Position numbers and translations under genes: made by a program. 16,433 bases of DNA from CAZQAA01 sp964591255 (GTDB lineage Bacteria; Desulfobacterota; DSM-4660; Desulfatiglandales; Desulfatiglandaceae): the NCBI GenBank assembly GCA_964591255.1, contig CAZQAA010000197.1, positions 1 to 16,433 on the forward strand, in the 5' to 3' direction. This document shows positions 1 through 6,937 of this stretch, piece after piece (position 1 is the stretch's first letter; every line of letters begins with the position of its first letter). The notes beneath the pieces are model-generated. The model did not search any database and had not been told where the DNA came from. It worked only from the letters and a program-made list of their open reading frames with translations.

Positions 1-918
1 TCTGGCTTTTTTGCCAACAGTGCCTTGAATCTTGAATACCGCCAGGGCCCGGAGTTGCCGACTTTGAAGTATGGGTTTCCTGATTCCCATTTTATATGTT
101 TTCCGTATGAGACCAGGCGGACAGGGATCTATACAGCCGGTTGTATAAAACGGCCGATGGAGACCTCAAAAACCATAGACGATGCAACCGGTGCGGCAAT
201 GAAGGCGATCCAGTGTTGTGAGGCCACTGCTGTCGGCATGGCGGTCCATCCCAGGGCGGGTGACCTTACCTATCCTGAGTTTAATATGCAAAGATGTACC
301 CAGTGCAAACGTTGCACTGAGGAATGTCCCTTTGGGGCCATTAACGAGGATGAAAAGGCCAATCCATTACCGAATCCTACTCGATGCCGGCGATGCGGTA
401 TCTGTATGGGTGCCTGTCCTGAAAGAATAATATCATTCAAAAATTATTCCGTGAGTATGATAGGCAATATGTTGAAGGCCATCCATGTTCCCGAGGAGGA
501 TGAGGAAAAACCGAGGGTAATAGTGTTGGCCTGTGAAAATGATGCATATCCTGCAATAGATATGGCTGGCATCAAGAGAATGAAATGGAGTCCTTATGTC
601 CGGTTTATCCCTGTGAGGTGTCTTGGCTCCATCAATTTAGTATGGGTGGCTGATGCCCTGTCGAGGGGTATTGACGGATTGCTGCTTCTCGGCTGTCGTC
701 ATGGGGATGATTACCAGTGCCATTTTATAAAGGGCAGTGAACTTGCCGAGACCAGGCTTGGCAAGGTATCAGAGACATTGGATCGTTTGGCGCTGGAATC
801 TGATCGCGTCAAATTTTTGGAGATAGGTATTACAGATTATGAAAAACTCCCCAAGATTATAGATGAGTTCATGGAGACTATTGAAGAGGTTGGCCCTAAT
901 CCATATAAGGGATGGTAA
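1..918 (+). CDS. qmoB: QmoB-type flavoprotein/iron-sulfur subunit, C-terminal part (5' end outside window)
   Basis: The frame is open from base 1, so this is the 3' part of a longer gene. The visible 305 codons show a stretch typical of QmoB/HdrA-like proteins (GIYTAGC followed by DDATGAAMKAIQ), then two 4Fe-4S binding motifs (CTQCKRCTEECP and CRRCGICMGACP). A C-terminal MvhD-like domain follows, with cysteines in ACEND, VRCLGS and GCRHGDDYQC. The end, IEEVGPNPYKGW, closely resembles QmoB C-termini as I remember them from sulfate reducers. In the known family, QmoAB passes electrons between the quinone pool (or HdrCB) and adenylylsulfate reductase in the cytoplasm. The downstream hdrC and hdrB genes fit this role. 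A general HdrA-MvhD fusion is the main alternative. The missing N-terminal FAD domain and qmoA would lie upstream of the window. Confidence 0.88.
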   Translation, partial: SGFFANSALNLEYRQGPELPTLKYGFPDSHFICFPYETRRTGIYTAGCIKRPMETSKTIDDATGAAMKAIQCCEATAVGMAVHPRAGDLTYPEFNMQRCTQCKRCTEECPFGAINEDEKANPLPNPTRCRRCGICMGACPERIISFKNYSVSMIGNMLKAIHVPEEDEEKPRVIVLACENDAYPAIDMAGIKRMKWSPYVRFIPVRCLGSINLVWVADALSRGIDGLLLLGCRHGDDYQCHFIKGSELAETRLGKVSETLDRLALESDRVKFLEIGITDYEKLPKIIDEFMETIEEVGPNPYKGW

Positions 919-965
919 ACCTTTAATCTCTAATCTTGGGTGTTACGAAAAAAAAGAGGCGCTTT

Positions 966-1556
966 ATGGAAAACATCGTTAATTACGACCCATCCTTTGC
1001 CCAAGAGGTCCTCGATAATGTAGATGCAGGGGAAGAGATCAAGATGTGCATGCAGTGCGGAGTTTGCGCCGGGTCCTGTCCGTTGAGGGAACATATGGAT
1101 TATCCTCCACGCCAGATTTTTGCCATGATCCGTGCAGGCAAGAGAGATGAGGTTCTCAATAGCAAGTCCATTATGCTTTGCACTTCTTGTTATACCTGTA
1201 TGGTGCATTGTCCTCGCGGGGTTCCGGTAATAGATATAATGCATGGGCTGGCCCACTACGCTATTACACTGGGAATATTGCCTCGTAAAGATACCGCTAC
1301 TTTCGGCAGTGAGTTTTGGAGGCAGATCTACAAACTCGGGCGAATCGATGAAAAGGCTCTTTCACGTCGCTACTTTTTTTCTGACGGTCTTGTGGCCGGG
1401 ATAAAAAAGTCTATGGGTATGTTCGACATGGGGATTACCATGATGCTGCATGGCAGGATGAAGCTGATGCCTGAAAGAAAGATAAAAGGTATAAAGGCGT
1501 TGAGGCGCATGCTGGACAAGGCAGAGGAGATGGGGAAAGGGGGTGTGGGCTCGTGA
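966..1556 (+). CDS. hdrC: HdrC-like 4Fe-4S ferredoxin-type subunit
   Basis: This 196-aa protein has two 4Fe-4S motifs, CMQCGVCAGSCP (residues 28-39) and CTSCYTCMVHCP (residues 72-83). They are spaced as in HdrC, the electron-carrying subunit of heterodisulfide reductase, and as in the N-terminal half of QmoC. No membrane segments are visible, so the HdrE-like part found in fused QmoC is absent. I chose the ATG at 966 because GAGG lies 7-10 nt upstream. An in-frame TTG at 936 would add ten basic residues and has no ribosome binding site. The gene begins 47 nt after qmoB, and its TGA overlaps the GTG of hdrB by 4 nt, suggesting translational coupling. It probably relays electrons between the QmoB clusters and HdrB. 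The symbol could equally be given as qmoC-like. Confidence 0.85.
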   Translation: MENIVNYDPSFAQEVLDNVDAGEEIKMCMQCGVCAGSCPLREHMDYPPRQIFAMIRAGKRDEVLNSKSIMLCTSCYTCMVHCPRGVPVIDIMHGLAHYAITLGILPRKDTATFGSEFWRQIYKLGRIDEKALSRRYFFSDGLVAGIKKSMGMFDMGITMMLHGRMKLMPERKIKGIKALRRMLDKAEEMGKGGVGS

Positions 1557-2443
1557 AATATTTTCTGTACTGGGGTTGCAGTCTGGAAGGCAGTGGAGCC
1601 AATTTTCTTGTTTCGCTCAAGCCTGTATGCAATTCCTTGGGTATTGAATTTGAGGAGATAGAGGACTGGAATTGCTGCGGGGCGAGTGTTTCATATGCAG
1701 GAGCAAATGATCTTGCCGTAAAGGTCCTGAATACCCGAAATCTTGCCTTGGCAGAGGCCAAGGCCGATTATGATATAATTGCTCCCTGCAGTTCCTGTTA
1801 TATCCAGATGGTCAAGGTAAATCACGAAATCCAAGAAGATCCTGATCTCTTTAAACAGGTAAACGAAATATTGTCTGATGGCAACCTGAGTTATAAAGGA
1901 GGAATAAAGGTAAGACATATTCAGGATGTCCTATATAATGATATAGGAATAGATAAGATCAAAGAAAAGGTTACAAAACCCTTAAAAGGATTGAAGGTGG
2001 CCGGATATGTAGGATGTCAGTCTGTCCGGCCGTATGGTGAATATGACAGTGTGGACAAACCTGTGGTACAGGATCGTCTCCTGGAAGCCCTGGGGGCTGA
2101 AGTGGTCCCTTTTCCTAAAAAGATCAGGTGTTGCGGATCCGGCATATTTCTTCCTGAGATGGACATCTGTATGGGGCTGGTAAAGGATATTTTAGAGGAT
2201 GCCATTGGGCATGGTGCCGAGATTATTTCTACTGTTTGTCCCATGTGTGCCATGAACCTTGAAGTGTACCAGGGAAAAATAAACAAGAGGTTCGGGACCA
2301 AGCTAGATATTCCCATAGTGTACCTTACTCAGCTTATGGCCGTGTCGTTTGGAATGGACTTGAAAAAAGATGCCGCACTTCATTATAATATTATCCCGCC
2401 GGAAGGTTTCATAAGGGCTTCCATAGTGTGCGCAGACAACTAA
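1553..2443 (+). CDS. hdrB: HdrB-like subunit with two CCG domains
   Basis: This 296-aa protein has the two cysteine-rich CCG domains of heterodisulfide reductase subunit B. The first uses C9, C41-C42, C79 and C82. The second uses C155, C193-C194, C229 and C232. In characterised HdrB these residues bind two non-cubane 4Fe-4S clusters that split heterodisulfide. In sulfate-reducer Qmo-HdrCB modules the true substrate or electron partner is less clear. The GTG start overlaps the hdrC stop (GTGA), and the sequence GGGAAAGGGGG just upstream can serve as ribosome binding site. All expected cysteines are present, so the protein should be functional. The C-terminal IIPPEGF segment is also common in HdrB proteins. 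It likely forms one transcription unit with qmoB and hdrC, ending at the hairpin at 2455. Confidence 0.88.
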   Translation: MKYFLYWGCSLEGSGANFLVSLKPVCNSLGIEFEEIEDWNCCGASVSYAGANDLAVKVLNTRNLALAEAKADYDIIAPCSSCYIQMVKVNHEIQEDPDLFKQVNEILSDGNLSYKGGIKVRHIQDVLYNDIGIDKIKEKVTKPLKGLKVAGYVGCQSVRPYGEYDSVDKPVVQDRLLEALGAEVVPFPKKIRCCGSGIFLPEMDICMGLVKDILEDAIGHGAEIISTVCPMCAMNLEVYQGKINKRFGTKLDIPIVYLTQLMAVSFGMDLKKDAALHYNIIPPEGFIRASIVCADN

Positions 2444-2454
2444 CTTGCAATCAG

Positions 2455-2494
2455 AAAACCATGTCCCTTGAAATAACTTGGGGTCCTGGTTTTT
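2455..2494 (+). terminator. Probable intrinsic terminator after hdrB
   Basis: AAAACCA (2455-2461) pairs with TGGTTTT (2487-2493). Inside this, CCC pairs with GGG across small mismatches, and a run of five T (2490-2494) ends the element. It lies 12 nt after the hdrB stop and would separate the qmo-hdr unit from the small zinc-ribbon gene. The stem is interrupted, so termination may be partial. Confidence 0.5.
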
Positions 2495-2515
2495 ACATAG
2501 ATTCGGGAGGGCGTA

Positions 2516-2782
2516 ATGAATGACCACAATATACCAAAGTGTCCGTACTGCCGGGTGGAGATGAAAAAATGGAGGACCCCGGATGACTCTACTTGGCACA
2601 CCGGTTTTCAGTGGGTATGTTTTAATGATGATTGTACCTATTTTGTTAACGGCTGGGACCACATGTTCAAGACGCAGAACGTAAAGGCATCTTACAGACA
2701 TCGAATGGATCCGGAAACAGGGGCAAAAGGTCCTTTGCCCTGTTGGTCCAGTGATGCCCATAAGGATAGAATAATAGGCTGA
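2516..2782 (+). CDS. Small zinc-ribbon protein of unknown function
   Basis: This 88-aa protein has a CPYC pair near residues 9-12 and a second cysteine pair in VCFNDDC about 22 residues later, which makes a CxxC/CxxxxC zinc-ribbon or Ogr/Delta-like zinc finger. The rest (FVNGWDHM, then NVKASYRHR) looks like a conserved hypothetical family that I associate with sulfate-reducing Desulfobacterota, though I cannot name a function. A strong ribosome binding site, GGGAGGG, lies 5-9 nt before the ATG, so it is probably well translated. The next gene starts only 4 nt after its stop, so the two are likely co-translated. Desulfovibrio vulgaris has a small extra gene at the end of its qmo operon (QmoD). 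Whether this is its counterpart cannot be told from the sequence. Confidence 0.75.
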   Translation: MNDHNIPKCPYCRVEMKKWRTPDDSTWHTGFQWVCFNDDCTYFVNGWDHMFKTQNVKASYRHRMDPETGAKGPLPCWSSDAHKDRIIG

Positions 2783-2786
2783 TATC

Positions 2787-3551
2787 GTGAAAAAAATAGG
2801 AAGAAATGATCTTTGTCCATGTGGGAGCGGAAAGAAATTCAAGCATTGCCATCTCGGCAGCGAGGATGAGCTTTTACAGAAGGGAAATGAAAAAATCACT
2901 TATGAGGCTAGCGCCCGGATAACAGGCCTTTCGCCCGTAACCTATGGACGTTCGCAGGAATTTATGAAAGCGATTGATATCAAGGCCCTTACCGGGAGTG
3001 AGATGGGTGTAAAATTTATCGATCTGAAACAGTATGGCGAAGTGAGTATGTCCGGGCAAACGGTCACTACCTTTGAGAATGATAGAGTAGGCGGGATAGT
3101 GGTAAACATACTGAAGACCAAGGTGAGTGATCCCAATAATATTTATGTGGCCATTTCACCCAAGGTAGGCGACAGCACTCTCATCCATCAGTTGGCCCAT
3201 GTCCTGGATTATCTTGGCGGATCTAATTTGATGCCTGGTCTGGCCAAACCGTTGAGTTTTGAACTTGGCATCCCCACCGAACACCTTGAGCATCCGCATG
3301 AATTTGGATACTGGCTGGAATATCTGAAAAAAACCTTTGATGTGCAAATGGATGCAGATGATACTATAATAACTTATCTTTACAAGAACGAGATGCTGAT
3401 CAAGGGTGAGGATATAAAAAGGCAGGACAGCCTGGTCCTGAAATCAAGGTCTGATGAAATTTTGAAGTTTCTCAGTAAAAATAGTGCCGAAATCGATATG
3501 CTTATCTGCGAACTCCCTGGCTACATCGGTTCCAGGGTACACAAGAACTGA
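2787..3551 (+). CDS. SEC-C motif protein with HQLAH segment, unknown function
   Basis: The 254-aa product begins with a SEC-C zinc-binding motif (CPCGSGKKFKHCH, residues 10-22), the module also found at the C-terminus of SecA. The remaining 220 residues match no family I can name. A segment near residue 135 reads STLIHQLAHVLDYLGG. It resembles the HExxH helix of zinc metallopeptidases but has Gln in place of the catalytic Glu. About 40 residues on is EHLEHPHEFGYW, rich in possible metal ligands. No signal peptide or membrane helix is seen, so it is probably cytoplasmic. The GTG start at 2787 is chosen because SEC-C proteins commonly open with MKKIGRNDxCPCGSG. The ribosome binding site is only AGG at 2776-2778. 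It follows the zinc-ribbon gene by 4 nt and ends before a strong terminator. Confidence 0.78.
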   Translation: MKKIGRNDLCPCGSGKKFKHCHLGSEDELLQKGNEKITYEASARITGLSPVTYGRSQEFMKAIDIKALTGSEMGVKFIDLKQYGEVSMSGQTVTTFENDRVGGIVVNILKTKVSDPNNIYVAISPKVGDSTLIHQLAHVLDYLGGSNLMPGLAKPLSFELGIPTEHLEHPHEFGYWLEYLKKTFDVQMDADDTIITYLYKNEMLIKGEDIKRQDSLVLKSRSDEILKFLSKNSAEIDMLICELPGYIGSRVHKN

Positions 3552-3655
3552 CCTGTTTGCCAATCGAGCTAATATAGGCATATCTTTAAAGAATTCTGTC
3601 CTAGGGTTGTCGCGGCTCGCTTAATTGTTTATATTTAAGGGAAACTGAAATATTT

Positions 3656-3690
3656 GGGGAGTATCTTTGCTGGAGGAAACTCCCCTTTTT
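3656..3690 (+). terminator. Intrinsic terminator after the SEC-C gene
   Basis: GGGGAGT (3656-3662) pairs perfectly with ACTCCCC (3679-3685), with a 16-nt loop and TTTTT directly after. The stretch from 3552 to 3655 before it shows no gene or other signal. This closes the transcription unit of 2516-3551. Confidence 0.8.
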
Positions 3691-3747
3691 CTTGGTTTTA
3701 TTTTGATTTTTTCTAATAGGGACATTAAGTTTATAGGTGGTTTTGGG

Positions 3748-3775
3748 TTGACTTGTAACTAAAAGATGATATACT
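3748..3775 (+). promoter_or_regulatory. Sigma70-type promoter for yqeY
   Basis: TTGACT (3748-3753) and TATACT (3770-3775) are separated by 16 nt, and each matches the consensus at five of six bases. Transcription would start near 3782, leaving a leader of about 29 nt before the yqeY ATG. It follows the terminator at 3656-3690, as expected at the head of a new operon, and may drive yqeY-mutS2-dnaG-rpoD. Confidence 0.75.
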
Positions 3776-3810
3776 AAAAATTTTATATAAATTCACATTG
3801 GCATGACATT

Positions 3811-4254
3811 ATGGCATTACAAAAGAAAATAGATGAAGATCTTAAAATGGCCATGAAAACCAAAGACAGTCTCCGTCTTTCTTGCCTGAGAATGCTAAAA
3901 ACCTCGTTGAAGAGATTGGAAGTTGAAAAAAGACGGGAACTGGAAGAAGATGAGATTATGAGTGTTATATCTTCACTCGTACGAAAGGGAAAAGATGCTG
4001 CACAGGAGTTCAGAAAGGGGGGGCGTGAAGATCTGGCACTCAAAGAGGAACAAGAGATTGATATTTTTTACGGATACCTTCCAAAACAGCTGACCCCTGA
4101 GGAGATCGAAAGCACGGTAAAAGATATTATATCGGAACTGTCGGCAGATGGCCCCAAGGATTTAGGCAGGGTCATGAAAGCAGCCATGACGAAAATGGGG
4201 GGACAGGTGAATGGTAAAGAGGTTAGTGATATCGCAAAAAGGTTGCTGAGTTAG
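3811..4254 (+). CDS. yqeY: YqeY/GatB-tail domain protein
   Basis: This 147-aa protein has the full YqeY pattern: an N-terminal helical part with DLKMAMKTKDSLRLSCLRML, a middle GREDLALKEEQEIDIFYGYLPKQLT, and a C-terminal DLGRVMKAAMTKMGGQVNGKEV. The domain is related to the tail of GatB and is thought to contact tRNA, but its role is not settled. The family is often encoded in the rpsU-yqeY-dnaG-rpoD cluster, which agrees with dnaG and rpoD downstream. Here rpsU is not present upstream. The ATG at 3811 follows a good promoter, but no Shine-Dalgarno sequence is visible in the short leader. Its TAG stop codon overlaps the left arm of an inverted-repeat element that starts at 4253. Confidence 0.9.
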   Translation: MALQKKIDEDLKMAMKTKDSLRLSCLRMLKTSLKRLEVEKRRELEEDEIMSVISSLVRKGKDAAQEFRKGGREDLALKEEQEIDIFYGYLPKQLTPEEIESTVKDIISELSADGPKDLGRVMKAAMTKMGGQVNGKEVSDIAKRLLS

Positions 4255-4465
4255 TTTCCAATCATAAATGGCTCTTTTTCACAATTTCAGCGTCAATCTG
4301 CGGGATCACTTGTGCGGCGTACTATAGTACGCCTCCGCGTAATCCCTTAATTTGTCAGCGTTTTGCTTGGATTCCCTACCCTGCGGGCGAGTCCCCGGTT
4401 TCCTTGACCTTGTGAAAAATATCTCATTTCTGAAACTGGGAACCCGCTGCGAAGAATTGGAAACT
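4253..4465 (+). repeat. Nested inverted-repeat element (213 bp) between yqeY and mutS2
   Basis: Three sets of inverted repeats are nested here. The outer set is AGTTTCCAAT (4253-4262) with ATTGGAAACT (4456-4465), a perfect 10 bp. The second is TTTTTCACAA (4275-4284) with TTGTGAAAAA (4410-4419), also a perfect 10 bp. The core is an 18-bp perfect palindrome, GGCGTACTATAGTACGCC (4316-4333), flanked by GGGAT (4302-4306) and ATCCC (4342-4346). It holds no ORF of note and accounts for most of the 283-nt gap. The form suggests a small non-autonomous mobile element, a dispersed intergenic repeat, or a structured RNA. No target-site duplication is clear. The left arm begins inside the yqeY stop codon. 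Confidence 0.6.
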
Positions 4466-4537
4466 CACTCGTGCCCAAGACCTAATTGTGTATTGGTACG
4501 AGTTAGCATAACAATACCATTTTACGAATAATCGCGC

Positions 4538-6916
4538 ATGGTCGAATATACATACCAGGTGCTTGGATATTATCAGTTGTTAGGTGTATTGTCCAATTAT
4601 GCCTCATGCCGCCTGGGCGAATCAGATTGTCTTTCTTTAAGACCGTCAAGTGACGTAAAACATGTCGATGCTGAATTAAGACTTGTTTCAGAGATGAGAC
4701 TCCTCCTCAAAGTGAGAGGTTTTACGTCATTTTCCGGTATTAATCCTGCTACTGCTGTTCTGGAAAAGTCCAACATACGGGGATCATTCCTTGAGCCTGA
4801 AGAATTTTTGATCATTTTGGGACTTATAGAAGCGGCCGCCCGGGCCAAGCGGCTTATATTGTCGGGACGTGAATTGTGTCCAGGCATGTGTGACTTGGTC
4901 AGAAATATCCCTGATCTGAATTTTTTGGCAAAGGAGATACATAGTTCCATTTCACCAAATGCAACAGTTAAAGATTCAGCAAGTCCCTATCTGAAAAAGG
5001 TAAGGGAGAAGAAGACTAAACTAAGGCACGACCTTGTGAGAAAACTGGAATCGATCCGGGATAGGTCAGGGATTAGTGTTGGTGGGCAAAATTCTTTGGT
5101 GACTATCCGTGACGGTCGATATGTCATGTCGTTGAGGGTGGATCAGAAATCGCAGGTCGAAGGTATAGTTCATCACTATTCCCGCACCAAGACCACTTGT
5201 TTTGTGGAGCCGCTGGAGATAATACGGGACAACAATTTGATGGCCGAGCTTGGGCAGGATGAGAAGGAGGAAGAGCGGCGCATACTGATCGGTTTGACCG
5301 GTATGGTTAGGGAATATAGAGGACAGGTCGAAACCCTTCAGTCTTTGGTAGGCAGACTTGATGGACTTCATGCCAGGGCACAATTTTGTGAGGACTTGTT
5401 ATGTGTGATGCCGGAAATATGTGATGGAGGCGGTGTTGAGCTTAAGGCTGCAAGGAATCCGATGCTCTTGGCTCTGGCTCCCTATGGAGGCAGAGAGGAC
5501 AAGGATAATGTCCCTGTTGTCCCTGTGGATATCTTTCTGAATGCCAATAAGAATGTATTGATTATTTCTGGGCCCAATAGGGGTGGTAAGACTGTTGCAT
5601 TAAAAACATTGGGTCTCATATGTCTTATGGCCCAGGCTGGAATGCATATTCCGGCTGCTGAAGGTAGTCGTCTGCCGGTATTTGAACGGATAATGGCCGA
5701 TATAGGTGATGACCAGGATATTCAAACCGGTCAAAGCACATTTTCTGCCCACTTGGCACATTTAAAATATATTATAGACCATTCGGACGAAAAAAGCCTT
5801 GTTATTATTGATGAGCCTGGTATGGGGACTGATCCGGCGGAAGGGGTGGCCCTTGTTATGGCTACCATCGATTTTCTTGCATCTCGGGGCACTTTTATTG
5901 CCCTGTCAACTCATCTCAGCAGGTTAAAGGCATACGGTTTTACAAATCCCATGGCTATAAATGCTGCTGTAGAGTTTAACAGGGAGACAAGCCAGCCATC
6001 CTTCAGGTTGAATTATGGCTTAAGTGGGGTAAGCCATGCATTGGAATCTGCCCGCAGCATGGGCATATCAGAAAGCATTTTAGAGCGTGCAACTGCTTAT
6101 ATGGATGGAGATGAAATCCATCTTGCTCGCCTGATTGAAGGTCTGAACCATCAGAAGGCCGAGGCTTATCAAAAGAAACAGGAAGCGGAGGATGCCAAAA
6201 AGAGATATGATCTAGCCCTTAAAAAGGCAGAGGAGATGCGACTTAAACAGGAGGAGGCGAAAAGGTCAATTTTTGAGGCTAAGAAACTCGATGCGGAAGC
6301 AGCTATAAATGAGGCAAAAGATGAACTGAAAAAGGCGATAAATTTATTGAAAAAAGACAGGTCTGCTCAAGCCTTTGTTGCTGAAAGGATAAGGGAGATC
6401 AGTCACAATTTGACGAATCGATTTGAAACGTGCAATGAGATTGTCCATTCCTCCGGTGATGATAGATTTAGGGAGGGACAGCATGTTTTCCATAAAAACC
6501 TTAAACAAACAGGTGTTGTACACACTGTTAGCTCGGACGGTGAGCATGTAACTGTTATGTTGGGTGGTCTGAGGACCGTGAGCCGTAGCAATGAACTGGA
6601 GGTGATTCCGGATGTAAGGGAACACCGTCCAGATAGGACCGGAGATACCTCCTGGAAGTTTGACGAGCCTGTCATGCCAGTGGAACTGAATGTTATAGGA
6701 TATAGGGTTGATGAGGCCATCCCGTTAATTGACAGGACGATAGACAGGGCCATGGTGGAAGGAAAATCGATATTGAGGGTTGTGCATGGCTTTGGAACCG
6801 GTAGATTGCGGCGTGCTATTAGAAATCATTTAAAAAAGGCTCCTTTTGTAAAGAGTGTCACGAGTGCCGACTCAAAAAATGGTGGGGAGGCAATAACGGT
6901 AGTAGAACTTTCATAG
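4538..6916 (+). CDS. mutS2: MutS2-type ATPase with C-terminal Smr domain
   Basis: The 792-aa product has the MutS2 layout: an N-terminal domain, a core, and an ATPase with Walker A GPNRGGKT (residues 345-352). Walker B is IIDEPGMGTDP (DE at 425-426), the H-loop is STH (His459), and a long coiled coil runs from about 520 to 630. A KOW-like beta segment lies near 645-690, and a Smr domain starts near residue 715. MutS2 proteins suppress recombination and, in Bacillus, help rescue collided ribosomes. Some residues differ from the usual consensus: EPGMGTDP instead of ELGAGTDP, and LNVIG (717-721) in place of the Smr LDLxG motif, while HGFGTGRLR (750-758) is kept. The ATG at 4538 lacks a clear ribosome binding site, but the N-terminus matches the family length. 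It sits between yqeY and dnaG and ends 21 nt before dnaG. Confidence 0.92.
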   Translation: MVEYTYQVLGYYQLLGVLSNYASCRLGESDCLSLRPSSDVKHVDAELRLVSEMRLLLKVRGFTSFSGINPATAVLEKSNIRGSFLEPEEFLIILGLIEAAARAKRLILSGRELCPGMCDLVRNIPDLNFLAKEIHSSISPNATVKDSASPYLKKVREKKTKLRHDLVRKLESIRDRSGISVGGQNSLVTIRDGRYVMSLRVDQKSQVEGIVHHYSRTKTTCFVEPLEIIRDNNLMAELGQDEKEEERRILIGLTGMVREYRGQVETLQSLVGRLDGLHARAQFCEDLLCVMPEICDGGGVELKAARNPMLLALAPYGGREDKDNVPVVPVDIFLNANKNVLIISGPNRGGKTVALKTLGLICLMAQAGMHIPAAEGSRLPVFERIMADIGDDQDIQTGQSTFSAHLAHLKYIIDHSDEKSLVIIDEPGMGTDPAEGVALVMATIDFLASRGTFIALSTHLSRLKAYGFTNPMAINAAVEFNRETSQPSFRLNYGLSGVSHALESARSMGISESILERATAYMDGDEIHLARLIEGLNHQKAEAYQKKQEAEDAKKRYDLALKKAEEMRLKQEEAKRSIFEAKKLDAEAAINEAKDELKKAINLLKKDRSAQAFVAERIREISHNLTNRFETCNEIVHSSGDDRFREGQHVFHKNLKQTGVVHTVSSDGEHVTVMLGGLRTVSRSNELEVIPDVREHRPDRTGDTSWKFDEPVMPVELNVIGYRVDEAIPLIDRTIDRAMVEGKSILRVVHGFGTGRLRRAIRNHLKKAPFVKSVTSADSKNGGEAITVVELS

Positions 6917-6937
6917 GATCAAAGGGAAAAACCATAA

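Noticed and set aside
936..965. TTG start for the hdrC-like gene
   Set aside because: It adds a short lysine-rich stretch without a ribosome binding site, while the ATG at 966 has GAGG at the right distance.
2303..2899. 198-aa open frame on the minus strand over the end of hdrB and the zinc-ribbon gene
   Set aside because: It crosses two well-supported genes and a terminator and has low-complexity, Cys/His/Phe-rich content with no family signature.
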